Assembly (NCBI GenBank): GCA_013400115.1
Contig: VXBP01008918.1
Coordinates: 39,510 to 103,509 of the forward strand
Source: Rhinopomastus cyanomelas
Lineage: Eukaryota; Chordata; Aves; Bucerotiformes; Rhinopomastidae
DNA length: 64,000 nucleotides
Reading direction: 5' to 3'
Within the stretch, counting starts at the first letter, position 1. Each line of letters begins with the position of its first letter. This document shows positions 23,860 to 35,510 of this stretch, one piece after another. The notes under the pieces are model-generated. The model was not told where the DNA came from, did not search any database, and worked only from the letters and a program-made list of their open reading frames with translations. The translations under genes were made by a program, and so were the position numbers.

Positions 23860-25750
23860 AATCATAGAATCATTATAGATTGGAAGAGACCTCGAAAGAT
23901 CATCTAGTCCAATTCTCCTGACACAGCAAGATCAACTACACCGTCACACAGGAACACATCTAGATGGGTCTTAAACATTTCCAGTAAAGGAGACTCCACA
24001 ACCTCCCTGGGCAGCAGCCTGATCCAGTGCTCCGTAACCCTCACTGTGAAGAAGTTCCTTCTGATATTTGTGTGGAACCTCCTATGTTTCAGCTTACACC
24101 CATTGCCCCTCGTCCTATCACTAGATGGACATTGATAAGAACCTGGCTACATCCTCCCAACACCCACCCTCACATATCTATAGACATTACTGGGATCACC
24201 CCTGAGTCTCCTCCAAAAAGCAACACAACCCTCTTGAACTGAGGGGCCCACAACTGGACACAATACTCCAGGTGTGGTCTCACTAGTGCAGAGTAGAGGG
24301 GGACAAGAACCTCTCTATCTGCTAACCACCCCTCTTCTGATCCACCCCAGGATTCTTTTGGCCCTCTTGGCCACAAGAGCACGCTGCTGGCTCATGGTCA
24401 TCCTGCTGTCCACCAGGACCTCCAGGTGACTTTCTCGTAAACTGCTCTCCAACAGGTCAATCCCCAGCCTAGACTGGTACCTGGGGTTGTTCTTGCCCAC
24501 ATGCAAGACTCTACACTTACCCTTGTCACACCTCATTACATTTTTCTCCCTGCCCAGCTCTCCAGCCTGTCCAGATCTTGCTGAATGGCAGCACAGTCTG
24601 CTGGGGTGTCGGCGACACCACCCAGTTGTGTCATCTGCAAACTTGCTGACAGTGCATGCCAATCCCTCATCCAAGTCATCAATGAACAGATTGAACAGGA
24701 TTGGTCCCAGCACTGATCCCTGGGACAGTCCTCTAGATATAGGCCTACAACTAGACTCTGTCCAACTGACCACTACTCTCTGACTTCTATCCTGCAGCCA
24801 ATTCACCATCTACCTCATTACCCAATAATCTAGACCACAGTGCCTCAGTTTGTCTGCAAGGATGGTGTGAGAGACTGTGTTAAAAACCTTACTTAAGTCA
24901 AGATGATAAATCACATCCACGGCTCTGCCATCATCCATCCACCTGGTTATGCCCTCAGAAAAGGCTATCAGCATGACTTTCCCTTGGTGAAGCCATGATG
25001 ACTATTTCTAATGACCCTCCTGTCCTTGATGTATCTGGAGACAGTCTCTAGAACAAACTGTTCCATTACCTTTCCTGGGATGCAGGTGAGGCTCACTGGT
25101 CTGTAGTTATCTGTGTCATTCTTCTTACTCTTTTTAAAGATTGTTATCATCGAGTCCCCGGGCACCTCTCCTGATCCCCAGGACTTAAAAAAATGATGGA
25201 AAGTGACTTAGCAATGATTTCTGCTGTCTCCCTTAGTACACGCGGGTACATCCCATCGAGGCCCCATGGATTTGGGTACATCCAGTTTTATCAACTTATC
25301 CCTAACCCAGTCTGTAGCAACGGAGGCAACTCCTCTCCTGACTCAACTTCCTCTGGAGGCTCAGCTGTCTGGGGCTTGATGTCAGGACAGCTCCCAGAAG
25401 TATAGACAGAGGCAAAGAAAGTGTTGAGTATCTCTGCTTTCTCTGTATCCTCTGTCTCCAGGGCACCCACCTCATTCAGCAGGGGTCCTACATTGCCTCT
25501 AGTTTTAGTTTTACCTGCAATGTATTTGAAGAAGCCCTTTTTGTTGTCCTTGACATCTCTTGCAAGGTTTAGTTCCAAGGAGACCTTGGCTTTCCTAGTT
25601 GCATCCCTACTTTCACCACAGCCTTATAATCACCCCAAGTGGCCATCCCCCCCTTCCATAACCTATAGGCTTTCTTCTTCAGTTTGCCTAGCAACTCCGT
25701 GTTTAACTACGCAGGTCTTCTGGCTCCCTTTCTTGTCTTGAAGTAGCCAA
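23860..25750 (-). mobile_element. CR1 LINE, 1.9 kb, linker to 3' end
   Basis: The reversed 3' tail (AATCATAGAATCATTATAGA) starts at about 23862. Going up the minus strand: the C-terminal block (24000-24120), a short deletion near 24215, thumb and palm in the frame 24315-24809 (GSVLGPILFNLFIDDLDEGL, SKFADDT), RT entry in 24968-25165 (DNYRPVSLTCIPGKVMEQFV, HGFTKGKSC), and the post-endonuclease linker in 25291-25578 (ELNLARDVKDNKKGFFKY). Linker sequence continues to about 25748. Frames are broken in several places, for example KLGG is shifted after FADDT. 5'-truncated with no endonuclease domain. Confidence 0.93.
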
Positions 25751-27253
25751 ATCTTTTAATAGAATCTAACCACTGAGCTCAAAAGGCTCTTATGATGTCT
25801 GAAGGCTGCAGTGGACTGTGAATCTGCAGCAAAAATTGTAGCTGTTCTTTCATGTGTAAATCTTCTCTTAAGCACTGCTCCAACCTCTCTTTGTCTTGTT
25901 TTTCTTCTTTTGTTTGTTTGGGTGTGTTTTAGACTCTTGACTAAGACAAAGAAATGGCATGTGAACATGTAGGATACTTGGGAGTAGTTGTGTAAATACC
26001 AAACATAAAAGACTTCTTGTTGCAAGGAGAGATTAATATAATTATTGTAGAAATTCTGTGAATATTTTATGGAGAGTAGAACTATGAAAAATACAGGCAG
26101 GTGTCAAAGGTCTAACAGGAGGTATTCTGATACTTTGCTCCAGGCTCAGGAACCCACAGTTAGTTGTGATTTTGCTGTGTATATTTCTCCTTTGCAGCTG
26201 TCATATCCTCTGCTAGAACTGGAAAAGGAATGAATCCCTTTTGATTTTAGGACTAGATGACAATTTCAAAGAAGAAAGAAGGTAGAAAGTTCCCACTGTG
26301 AGTTTGAAGACGAAGAAATTTGCCTCCAGGAAGAGCTGGATCAGCTGAGAGAAGTAAGGAGTACATTGTTTTCAAAAAGACTTAAGAGTTACTGAATCTG
26401 TACAATATTTGAGGAAGAGTGTTTTATATTGCAGCATGAGTTGTATCTTAAACAAAAGCTTTTACTCAGGTATCTCCTTAAAAACTGAAGGTTTTTAAAT
26501 ATTTTTACTAACTCTTTCATGACAAAAGAGACGCTGTTGACATATGTCATCCCAAAGTCACCTTAGATGTCCTCTTGCACTCTGAATGGCCTCCAGCTGA
26601 TCTTCCTGGACTCAGGTCTCTGGCAACACATCCTGTATTGTACCTGCGGCCTCTGTTTGAATTATGAATTCAGCAGTATAATTAAATGAAAACCATAAAA
26701 TTTCATAATGATTTCTGAAGTTTCTCATGAGGTTTACAGAGCCCATTTTAAAATGACACCAGAATATATTAACTTAAAAATGTTGAGATTAAGATTTGTG
26801 TCATGAAACCAGCAGAGTAAGGCTGTGGTATTTGAAATGTCCTGTTAAGGTATGTCAGGTATTGAACTTTGAGTTTTGTTCTCTAAATGTATTTTGTCAG
26901 TTTCCAATATTTTAACACTTAAAAGTTCAGCTATATCTAAGCTTACATCTTTTAAATAACATGAAAGTGAATTTATTTATGTATAATGAACTATGCTTAG
27001 AAATATTTGTTAAATAGACAAAATTCAAATGAAACACAACAGGCACATGGAACTCCATCTCTTCACCTGACATTAGATCTCTATTTGTCTCCCAGCTCCT
27101 AAACAAAGTGTTGTTAAAATTAAGATAAATAAAAACATTCTTCAGTAGGATTAAGTCTGTTGTTGCAATGTAGTCTCAATGAACTACTTCCCTTCCTGGA
27201 GCCAGAGAACTTTCTTAACATTTTGTCTTTAGACAGAATTTTCTTTTCTGTGC
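25751..27253. other. unique spacer
   Basis: No gene, RNA or repeat family recognised. Confidence 0.5.
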
Positions 27254-27573
27254 AGTTACATTTGGAAAGATTGAGAAGAAACCTGTTCTTACCCTTCTCA
27301 GTGTCTAATGATAGGATAAGTGGCAGTGGGTGTAAACCTGAACGTAGGAGGTTTCGCACAAATATGAGAAGGAACTTCATGACAAGGGTGACAGAGCACT
27401 GGAATGGACTGCTTGTGGAGGTTGTGGAGTTGTCTTCTCTGGGGATGTTTAAAACCTGCCTGGATATGTTCCTATGTGGACGTGGTCTAGGTGATCCTGC
27501 TGTGATGGCAGGATTGGACTAGATGATCTTTCGCTGTCCCTTCCAACACCTAATGTTTTGTGATTCTGTGAAT
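27254..27573 (+). mobile_element. CR1 3' fragment
   Basis: The frame 27160-27522 contains the ORF2 C-terminus (DRISGSGCKPERRRFRTNMR, then FMTRVTEHWNGLLVEVVE). It is followed by the 3' UTR: GGATTGGACTAGATGATCTT, CCCTTCCAACACC and TTTTGTGATTCTGTGAATC. 5'-truncated; the left edge is approximate. Confidence 0.9.
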
Positions 27574-28231
27574 CCAGGTTCTGTAGGTTTTGGTTTTGGG
27601 TTGTTTATGTTGTTTTGCTTTGGGGAATTTTGGGGGAATATTGTGCTTGGGTTTTTTCTATAAACTTACAGCCCAAACCCAGAGAAAGCCTTTCATCCAA
27701 ATCAGGTATCTATGTAACGTGAGCACGCATTGGAAGCAAAACAAATGTGGAAATAAGTGGAGAGGTAATGCTTGATGAGGCATCAGCTGAATGGTAGGAG
27801 CATACATACATTCTGTCTTGATCTTGTCTCCTCTGCTTCAAGATATGCTTGTGCCAGAGGGCAATCAAACTCAAATCACTGTCATGCATCATAAATTCTA
27901 TAATAAACAACCTGTACAAATATCAGCCGAAGATTTTACAAATAGATGCACTTACTTCCCAACTGCATATAGTCTCATGTCTTCCAACTTTATTTGTTCA
28001 TTCTTGGTTATCTCTTTTTGTATACGAGAGGTTTCAGCATGACACACTCTTCTCTCTGCTCTTACCTTGCACGTGTCATTCATAATGTCACTAGAGAAAG
28101 GAATTAATTTTCCCCTGTCTTATTATGTTTCAGATATTGTCTAGTTGCTCTTATTTATTTGTCTTAGAACAATGAAATAACTAAAAGTGGAACAGTTTTT
28201 TTGAGATCTGGCCCAATTTCCTTCTTACTGC
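27574..28231. other. unique spacer
   Basis: Nothing recognised. Confidence 0.5.
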
Positions 28232-28540
28232 AAGGCTCATTTGCAGCTGGGCTGTTCTCGGTGTCATGTAGTGATAGGACGAGGGGCAATGGTTGTAAGC
28301 TGGAACACAGGAGGTTCCACATCAACCTGAGAACGAACTTCCTCATGGTGAGGGTGACGGAGCACTGGAACAGGCTGCCCAGGGGGGTTGTGGAGTCTCC
28401 CTCACTGGAGATATTCAAGACCCGACTGGATAAGTTCCTGTGTGACTTGGTCTAGGTGATCCTGGTGTGTCAGGGTGATTGGACTAGATGATCTTTCGAG
28501 GTCCCTTCCAATCCGTAGTGATTCTATGATTCTATGATTT
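28232..28540 (+). mobile_element. CR1 3' fragment, young
   Basis: Open to the natural ORF2 stop (LFSVSCSDRTRGNGCKLEHR, then FLMVRVTEHWNRLPRGVVES, then FLCDLV and TAG at 28453). The intact-looking tail has GATTGGACTAGATGATCTTT, CCCTTCCAATCCGTAGTG and ATTCTATG octamers to about 28540. It belongs to the same subfamily as the copies at 40300, 53200 and 62600. Confidence 0.93.
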
Positions 28541-28825
28541 GTTTCAAAGTTAGATCCAGTTGCTTTCAGCTCTTCTTGCTTTTAATTCTGCTGTGCATCT
28601 CTAAGAAGATTCTTTTTACTGCTTTCTTCTGCCTATTCTATTGAAGCTACAGGACTTTGGGATTTGGAAGGCTTCGTAGGCTTCCTCTCAGCCCTTTTGT
28701 CCACAGTAGTGAGATCCTTCTGATTATTTCCCATGTCTTCAACCCAGTTTTAGTCATCAGGATGGGCCATTTCTCCTCTATGTACTTGTATGGTTCAGTG
28801 TTCTCAAAAATCTTCTGGACACTGA

Positions 28826-29115
28826 AGGAGAAGGTGGATGAGAAAAGCCAGAAAGGATTTTTCAAAGGCAAATTACGCCTAACTAACCTGCCTGCCTTGT
28901 AAGATGAAATGATCAGACTTGAGGATAAGAAGAGAGCAGCAATTGCCATTTAGCTTGACTCTAGCAAAGTTTTCGACACAGTCTCCTACAGCATCCTTTG
29001 TCTCTGTGTACGCACATTGCAGTGCTGCACCCTAAGATCTGCAGACTACCAGAGAGATGAAAAACTGGCTGCAATATTGGGTTCAAAATGCAGTAGTTAA
29101 TGGCCATATTGCATC
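28826..29115 (+). mobile_element. diverged CR1 RT fragment
   Basis: Translation gives QKGFFKGKLRLTNLPAL, then DEMIRLEDKKRAAIAI, then KVFDTVSYSIL and MKNWLQYWVQNAVVNG. These follow CR1 RT blocks HGF.KGKSCLTNL, VYLDFSKAFDTVSHSIL and WL.GR.Q.VVVNG in order. Stops interrupt it near 28899 and 28953. Older than the adjoining 28232 fragment, with the same orientation. Confidence 0.75.
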
Positions 29116-31760
29116 TGAAAGCCATTTAAATTTGAATTCTTCAAAGAGTCTGTCCTGTTTATATTTTTCTAGTGGAATAGATGAAGAGACATGTCAAATT
29201 ATATCGCACTGCTTCTTTGTATCCCCGTCTGTCGGCACATTAAGCTAAAAACTCCTGAAATTTGTAGAATACCAAGAACAACATGGATCTTTTTTTCAGT
29301 GTCAGAGCTCTTATGAAGTTCTGTTAATAAAAACCAATAGCAGCTGAAATGAAACCTCTTCAGTATAGGTGGAATTAAGTCCCAATGCAGGGTAACACTT
29401 TGCAAGTTTGATTTAGATTAGTGGGACCACGAGAAATGTTGACGAAGTGAAATGCAGTAAAATGTTTTATCATGGTACAAATAGTTATGTGTTCATTAAT
29501 TTGAAGTCCACTACATTGGAGTAATTGTAAATCTCAGCTTTATGGTATGACATACATAAAGAGCAGACACAGCTTCCCAGCAATTTACAGCACACAGTGA
29601 AAAACATCCCATAGAATTAGAGTTTCGTCTTTCATATACTAAACCTTGCAGATACAACATCATTTCTTTGCAGCCTCAGAGAGAGATTTGGAGAATGGAT
29701 ACAGAAAAATCAGCAGAGGACTTGTGAAGGTTACTTAAATTTCTGATGTAAGAATTGTAACTTCTGGACTCCTATCTGATCTCCCAGATGTAGGAATCTA
29801 TTATACAATCGAAAGGTATGATTCCAGCTTTGAATGCATTGCTGCAGGTGTGCTAGTGAATGCTGCGTCATCACAGCTGTGGAATGGTCTTAAGGGACAA
29901 AAAGAACAGCAGCATAAATATAGTGTGAAGGTAGGGGTAATCACTGCTGCTGCACAAAATAAAACAGGTCACCTAAAACAGTTGTTGCAGCACATCTGGA
30001 TGTATAAATATTTTTGTGGTGCTTACTTGTCACCATAACTTTTTTTTGTGGGCTATTCCAACAAATATAATTTTTCCCACTGTTGTATCTTTGCCATCTA
30101 CTGGTAGATTTAACAGCTGTAGGGTCAGCGCCTTATTTGGGTCAGAAATTATGGGTGCAGAGTGGCTTATTTTCATTGACTTAGCTTCCTTATTTACATA
30201 TCTGCAACCTATTTTGCTGAGCAGATGTGGTAACAGACTCCATACAGGCAAATGATTTTTTTTTTTTAATAGGAACCTCATGTGATGTATTTTTGGCTTG
30301 CTGCAAGAGAGAAGCACTTGCTAAACTAACTAAACTAAAGTATATCCTGCTCTTTTATTATGATCTCTTCTACACAGTCTCTACTTCACTGTAGTTCCCC
30401 ACTGGTCAAGATCTTCAGGCAAAGTGCTTCAGGAAAAAGGATGAATCTCCTCCTGACTGTAAATGCAACAGCTATAAATAAATAGAACGCAGAAGGTGAA
30501 GACTGAAAAAAGTAAGATTCTCCTGTGGAGTAGCAAATAATGTTATTTAAAATAGAAAAAAAAAATATTTAAATGGAACATAGACAGATGTTTACTTTTA
30601 TTTGTATTAGTTCATGAACATAACTTCCACATGCAAGTACACTTGCTGCTGCAATAAACAGTATGTGTATATATAGATATATATGTGTGTATGTGTGACC
30701 AAAATGTGGCTGAAATAGCTGGATATTTTTATCAATGCTGTGCAAAAACTACCTAAAACGCTAAATGGCTTATGCTGACTTAGATCACAACTACTGGACT
30801 GACTCTACAATGTTGTAAGCAGTAGTGTGACTGCACAAAAATATGAGGATCCCGTTGTGCTGGACAATATTGCCCCACTGTGTAGCTGAGTTTCCTCCTC
30901 TGTCAGCCTAGTGATTAACTCTTGCCTTGTGGCTGGAGGCTGTGAAGATGTTCTGTTTGGATAGCACTTAGCAGAAAAGGATCACTGACAAAGTTATAAA
31001 GGGAAGATAAATGAGCCTTTGAAGACATAAAATGCAAGGAGCTGGTACCACTGATGATGGTGGTGAATAAAGGCTCTCTGGAAGTTAACTGGGAAGAACA
31101 TTTCAGCAAAGACTTTTTGTTTTCCCCTTCAGAGCAACTTAAATTTAGTGGAACTAATCAATCTATACAAATATTACGTATGATCCTGTTCACATGCCAG
31201 TCTGTGCACCCTTTAATGTGACTACTTCAAATATTTCTAAAACATTAACATGAAATTTAAACAACAATGTAGTAATATGGCCTTGTCTGTGGTAATACAG
31301 TTTTTTGTACACATTTGTGAGCTCTTTTGATGTTGGTTATTGTCTGTCTGAAAGAAAAACAAATATTTTATTTTTTCCCACTGGCTACTATTTTAAGATA
31401 AAATTGTGAGAATTCTATATAATGAAAACAAAATACATTATTTTATTGTATTTTTTGAGCACTACCTATGTAGGAGTTCTTTTGCATCATCAGACTAGAT
31501 GTTTTCCAAATTCTTCATGACACTTCTTTCTGTAGAACGTAATTCCAAACACTTATCGTATGCTGAACAACATCAAGCCTTTGTAGGTCACTCTTGCATT
31601 GAACATAAGTATTTTTAGGTTCATTGAACAGATCATTGGATATAATAGTAAAATGAGTTTATACATCATGAAGAGATGAGTAGGACTGAAAGGGCCCAGA
31701 AACTTTAGAAGTAGTGGGATAGGACTAGATGCAGTGTCTGCAAGCTGTGCCTACGGATCT
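29116..31760. other. unique region with a TA/TG microsatellite
   Basis: No gene recognised. A simple repeat sits at 30661-30697; the rest is AT-rich unique sequence. Confidence 0.5.
30661..30697. repeat. (TA/TG)n microsatellite
   Basis: Alternating TA, GATA and TGTG units (TATATATAGATATATATG, TGTGTATGTGTG). Confidence 0.85.
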
Positions 31761-32075
31761 TAGAATGATAGAATTATTAGGGATTGGAAGGGACTGTGAA
31801 AGATCATCTAGTCCAATCCTCCTGACACAGCAAGATCAGCTACACCAAGTCAAACATCCAGACAGGTCTTAAATATCTCCAGTGAAGGAGACTCCATGAC
31901 CTCCCTGGGCAGCAGCCTGATCCAGTGCTCCATCACCCTCACTGTGAAGAAGTTCATTCTCAGGTTGATGTGGAGCCTCCTATGTTCCAGCTTACAACCA
32001 TTGCCTCTTGTCCTATCTCTAGATTACATTGAGAAGAGCCTAGCTCCATCTTCCTGACACCCATCCACCCTAGGA
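31761..32075 (-). mobile_element. CR1 3' part of an internally deleted copy
   Basis: The reversed tail (GAATGATAGAATTATTAGGG, AAAGATCATCTAGTCCAATC) and the ORF2 C-terminus complement (TGGGCAGCAGCCTGATCCAG) run to about 32063, ending at the GCQEDG-type block. Sequence then jumps to the CR1 region just before the endonuclease (next feature). The two parts are best read as one copy that lost endonuclease and RT. Confidence 0.85.
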
Positions 32076-32660
32076 TTTCACCCTAGGACAGCAAGAGGCC
32101 ACCTGGTTTTCCTTAAGACCATCGACTATCCCACCCCTCCTTGCATCTAGTTTAGTCCTGTGAATGATCCCTGCCAACTCCTGTCCCAGAACTCTTTTTC
32201 CCCTCTGAGCTAAACCCTTCCAATTTCTATCTGCTAGGTCTGGTGTCTGAAAGAACCCAAAGCCCTGCCTGTAACACCAGTCTCATAGCCAGGCGTTAAT
32301 AGACTGAGTTCTTCTATTCCAGCCTGTGTCCTCACCCCAAAATGGAAGTAATGAACAGAAGACAATTTGTGCACCAGAGTCATAATCCCTTAAGGTCTTT
32401 CTTCATTCCCCTCAGACTATGGAATACAGCTTCCTCCCCACTTGTCTGGACAATCAGCAGTGGGTTACAGTCAGCTGATCTCACCAGGTTAGGGAGCAAC
32501 CTAGTGATGTCTCTGATTTGGGCTCCTGGTAAACTGCAGACTTCCCTATGGCGGGGGTCAGCTCTGCATATTGGGCCCTCAGTCCCTTTCAAGAGCGAGT
32601 CACCAATAACTAGGACCCTTCTCTGCTTTGTGGAGGAGATCGGGAAGGTTTACGCTACAT
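32076..32660 (-). pseudogene. CR1 SGNH/esterase-like ORF remnant
   Basis: The minus strand reads RRVLVIGDSLLKGTEGPICR, then REVCSLPGAQIRDITRLLPN (frame 32380-32592). A shifted remnant follows: NRRTQSINAWL, YRQGFGFF and LAQRGKRVLGQELAGIIH, ending in LKENQVASCC near 32110. GDS with downstream blocks is the SGNH/GDSL-esterase arrangement known in ORF1-type regions of CR1 clade LINEs. The block ends just where CR1 endonuclease would start. Possible role in living elements: lipid or membrane interaction (family knowledge). Here it is broken by a frameshift and stops. Confidence 0.72.
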
Positions 32661-32875
32661 GACTGGAAGAATATCTTCACTGAAAAGGTTATCAGACTTT
32701 GGAACAGGTTGCCCAGGGCGTTGGTAGAGTCACCATCCCTGAAGGTATTTACATGATGTGTGGACCTGGTGCTTAGGGGCATGGTTTTGTGAAGACCTGT
32801 CAGTGCTGAGTTGAAAGTTGGGCTTGATGATCTTAAAGGTCACTCCCAACAAAAGATATTCTGTGAAAGAAAGTG
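32661..32875 (+). mobile_element. CR1 3' fragment, opposite orientation
   Basis: GACTGGAAGAATATCTTCAC, then GAACAGGTTGCCCAGGGCGT, GTAGAGTCACCATCCCTGAA, CTTGATGATCTTAAAGGTC and a TTCTGTGAAAG end. This is a different CR1 subfamily (tail with GTGTGGACCTGGTGCTTAGG) placed head to head with the previous copy. Confidence 0.83.
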
Positions 32876-35007
32876 AGTGTATGTAATATGATGATAGAAC
32901 TCAACACAAATACTGATAATTGGGAATTTGTAACCCATTAGGTGTTGTGTCAACAGAATAAACACTATCTTTTCTCTCTGAAAAATGGTTCAACTATGAC
33001 GGAAGAACGAGAGAGGCCAAACAACTGGTGAATTGGCCCAAGGCAGAAGGACATTTGTAGAGTACTTTCTGATAGAAAGAAACTTAAGATATGTACTTTA
33101 TCAAAAGTTAGTCATAGATACACCATCAAAACAATCAAATAATTTTCTCAAAACCTGCTTTTTGCCTCTAACCTTAATAATCAAGGTACTTAAAAAGGCA
33201 ATTTCTAGAGAAAAAAAGAAATCTTGTCCCTTGTCCTGCTTTATTCTCTCTTACCTCCACATGCAGTCTCTGCAGCCATGTCTTTGGAGAGATTTCAGAA
33301 TTTAAGAGACAAGCTGTAGGCTCTTGACAGACATGAACCCCTCCTCTCTTGCCTTCAGAGCAACCTAGTGATCAATCTTTTGTGCTTCCTAGCAAAGTCC
33401 TTATGTTTCTTCTCAGTGTTTCTCACAGAGCTTAGTGCTTAGGTCTTACAAAGATCCTTTTTAAATTACTCTTTCCAAAACTTGTTCTTTGTCAGAGACA
33501 AAAATGAAAACAAAAGGAAAGAATATTCTGGTGAGCTTTTAGCTCTTAGGTAAGGAAATTCAGTTTGGAACCATTGTCAGTAAGATCACTGAATCCCTTA
33601 ATTATGAAACTGATGGCATTTCACTGCTTTATGCAAAGGTGTTTGTGTTGTCTGCTTTTCATTTTCCCATTGTAACTGCAGAAAATCTGAAAGTAAGCAA
33701 AAGTTAAAATGTAAATGCCATGGTCTTAGCTGTAATATTAAATGTTCCCCATGGTTTTATGATTACCCTTTACAGAATCTGTTGATGTATTTTGGCAAGC
33801 ACAATATTAAAAATTTTCTTGGCAAAAATCCCCTTAGCAGAACCTGGCAGACAGTAAGGTCAATAAAGTTTTAATCAATGAAGGAGAAAATACTCTTCTT
33901 CCAGATGGGTTCTAAAGAACAATACTTTTATGAAATATTTATGGTTTAGTTTAGACTTTCAAAGTCTGAATCATAAGTAAAAGTTGATGATTATTTCTAA
34001 GTAAAAGGTGTTCATCCTAGAATTTCTGAGGATTAAAACACTGTGAAAGAAATGCTAGTCTTGTTACAGGAAGCTGATGATTTAGCAATTGACTGAGGAC
34101 CATGTTTGCTACTGAAATTCCTTGTATTCATAACCTGACATCATTTTTTATAAAATTGTAATAGAATATATTTTAAGGGGTTGACTCTTCAGATATCCAT
34201 TTCTCTTTAATTTCTAAGTTTTGTTTGAATTACATGCAACTTTACATGTAATATTGGTAAATCATGAGGGTTTTTTCATTCTAATTGAAGTTTGTTGCTT
34301 TAGAATTGTTAAATACAGAGAGGTATTGTGATAGTAAGTCTTATTTCTTTCAATATGTGGCCTAGACTCTATCCTCAGGCAACTTAAAAGTCTGTAATGA
34401 AGACAATAATAAAAAAGGAATTCTTCTTCATTGGAATTCAAGACTTCATTGAGTCTCGAAGCAGTTAGCTCACTCATTCTCAGACCCAAAGAGAAGCAAA
34501 TAAGGAAAAAAAAAATTCTTCATTGTGGATGGATGAACAACTTCCCTTACATGTTTCCAACTCGGTGCAGTATCTCTGCTTTCTATACTGAACCTTGTAG
34601 TGCTACAGTCACGAGAACTGTCAAATGGATGGCCTGATACTTCTGTAGTCCCAGAAGAGTGAAAACCTGTCTTAAAGAAGACAAATAAGACCAGTGGCTA
34701 TGGCTGTATTCTGAGTGTGGAAAAGACCAACTGAAAAATATCAAGTTGTCTGGATATGCCCGTCATCCTGATAAAGTGGACAACAAAGGAATGTCTGAAT
34801 GTAGTCTGCATGCATTTGTGCTACCATTTTAACACTTGCTGATTAACAATTAATGCAGCCATTAATTAACACCTACAGCAAGCTGCTTAGCCATCATACT
34901 GGGAGTCTGAAAGAATTCAAACATGATTTGTGGTTTTGAGTTCATTATGACCTGTGAATAATTCATCTTGTTTTCAAGGAGCTGCTGTTTTGTACAGAGA
35001 AACTTAG
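32876..35007. other. unique region
   Basis: Nothing recognised. Confidence 0.5.
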
Positions 35008-35042
35008 TCCTTTCCAATCCCTAATGATTCTATGATTCTGTG
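35008..35042 (+). mobile_element. CR1 tail scrap
   Basis: CCTTTCCAATCCCTAATGAT followed by TCTATGATTCTGTGA is the last 35 bp of a CR1 3' end. Extreme 5' truncation is usual for CR1. Confidence 0.65.
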
Positions 35043-35481
35043 AAATTACAGATGTATAATGAGCTGAATTACCAGGTACATTAGCATACTGTAAACCCAA
35101 AATATATTGCTTTAACTCTGTGATGTTAAAGGTGACTAAAATATTTAACATTTCTAGTTGTTTTGCTGTTATGTGAATTCTGTGAGTCTAGGAGCAACAG
35201 TAGAATTTTTAAGAAGGCAGTGTGGATGAGTATCCATAATTTAAAAAATAATACAGAATTACTGCTTTTGGATCAAATTAATATAAAAGCTACAAAAAGT
35301 TATGTAACTTGTTAACCTTTTGTTAACCTTTTTGTTAACCATAATTGGACTGTAACACTTACAGCCACGGAAGACTAATTGGCTGAATTCTTTATTAAAA
35401 TAACCTGAAATTAATATTAGTTATGACAACATTGTCTTTCCTAAGTAAGAAGGATAAAATTTCTGGATTGTTATGTTAAAC

Positions 35482-35510
35482 TTATAACAGATTTTTAAAA
35501 TCTGTTATAA
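35482..35510. repeat. perfect 14-bp inverted repeat
   Basis: TTATAACAGATTTT, one T, then AAAATCTGTTATAA: a perfect palindrome with a 1-nt centre. Function unknown. Confidence 0.85.

Noticed and set aside
31486..31545. CR1 tail (GACTAGATGTTTTCCAAATT)
   Set aside because: Similarity is too short and lacks the octamer end.
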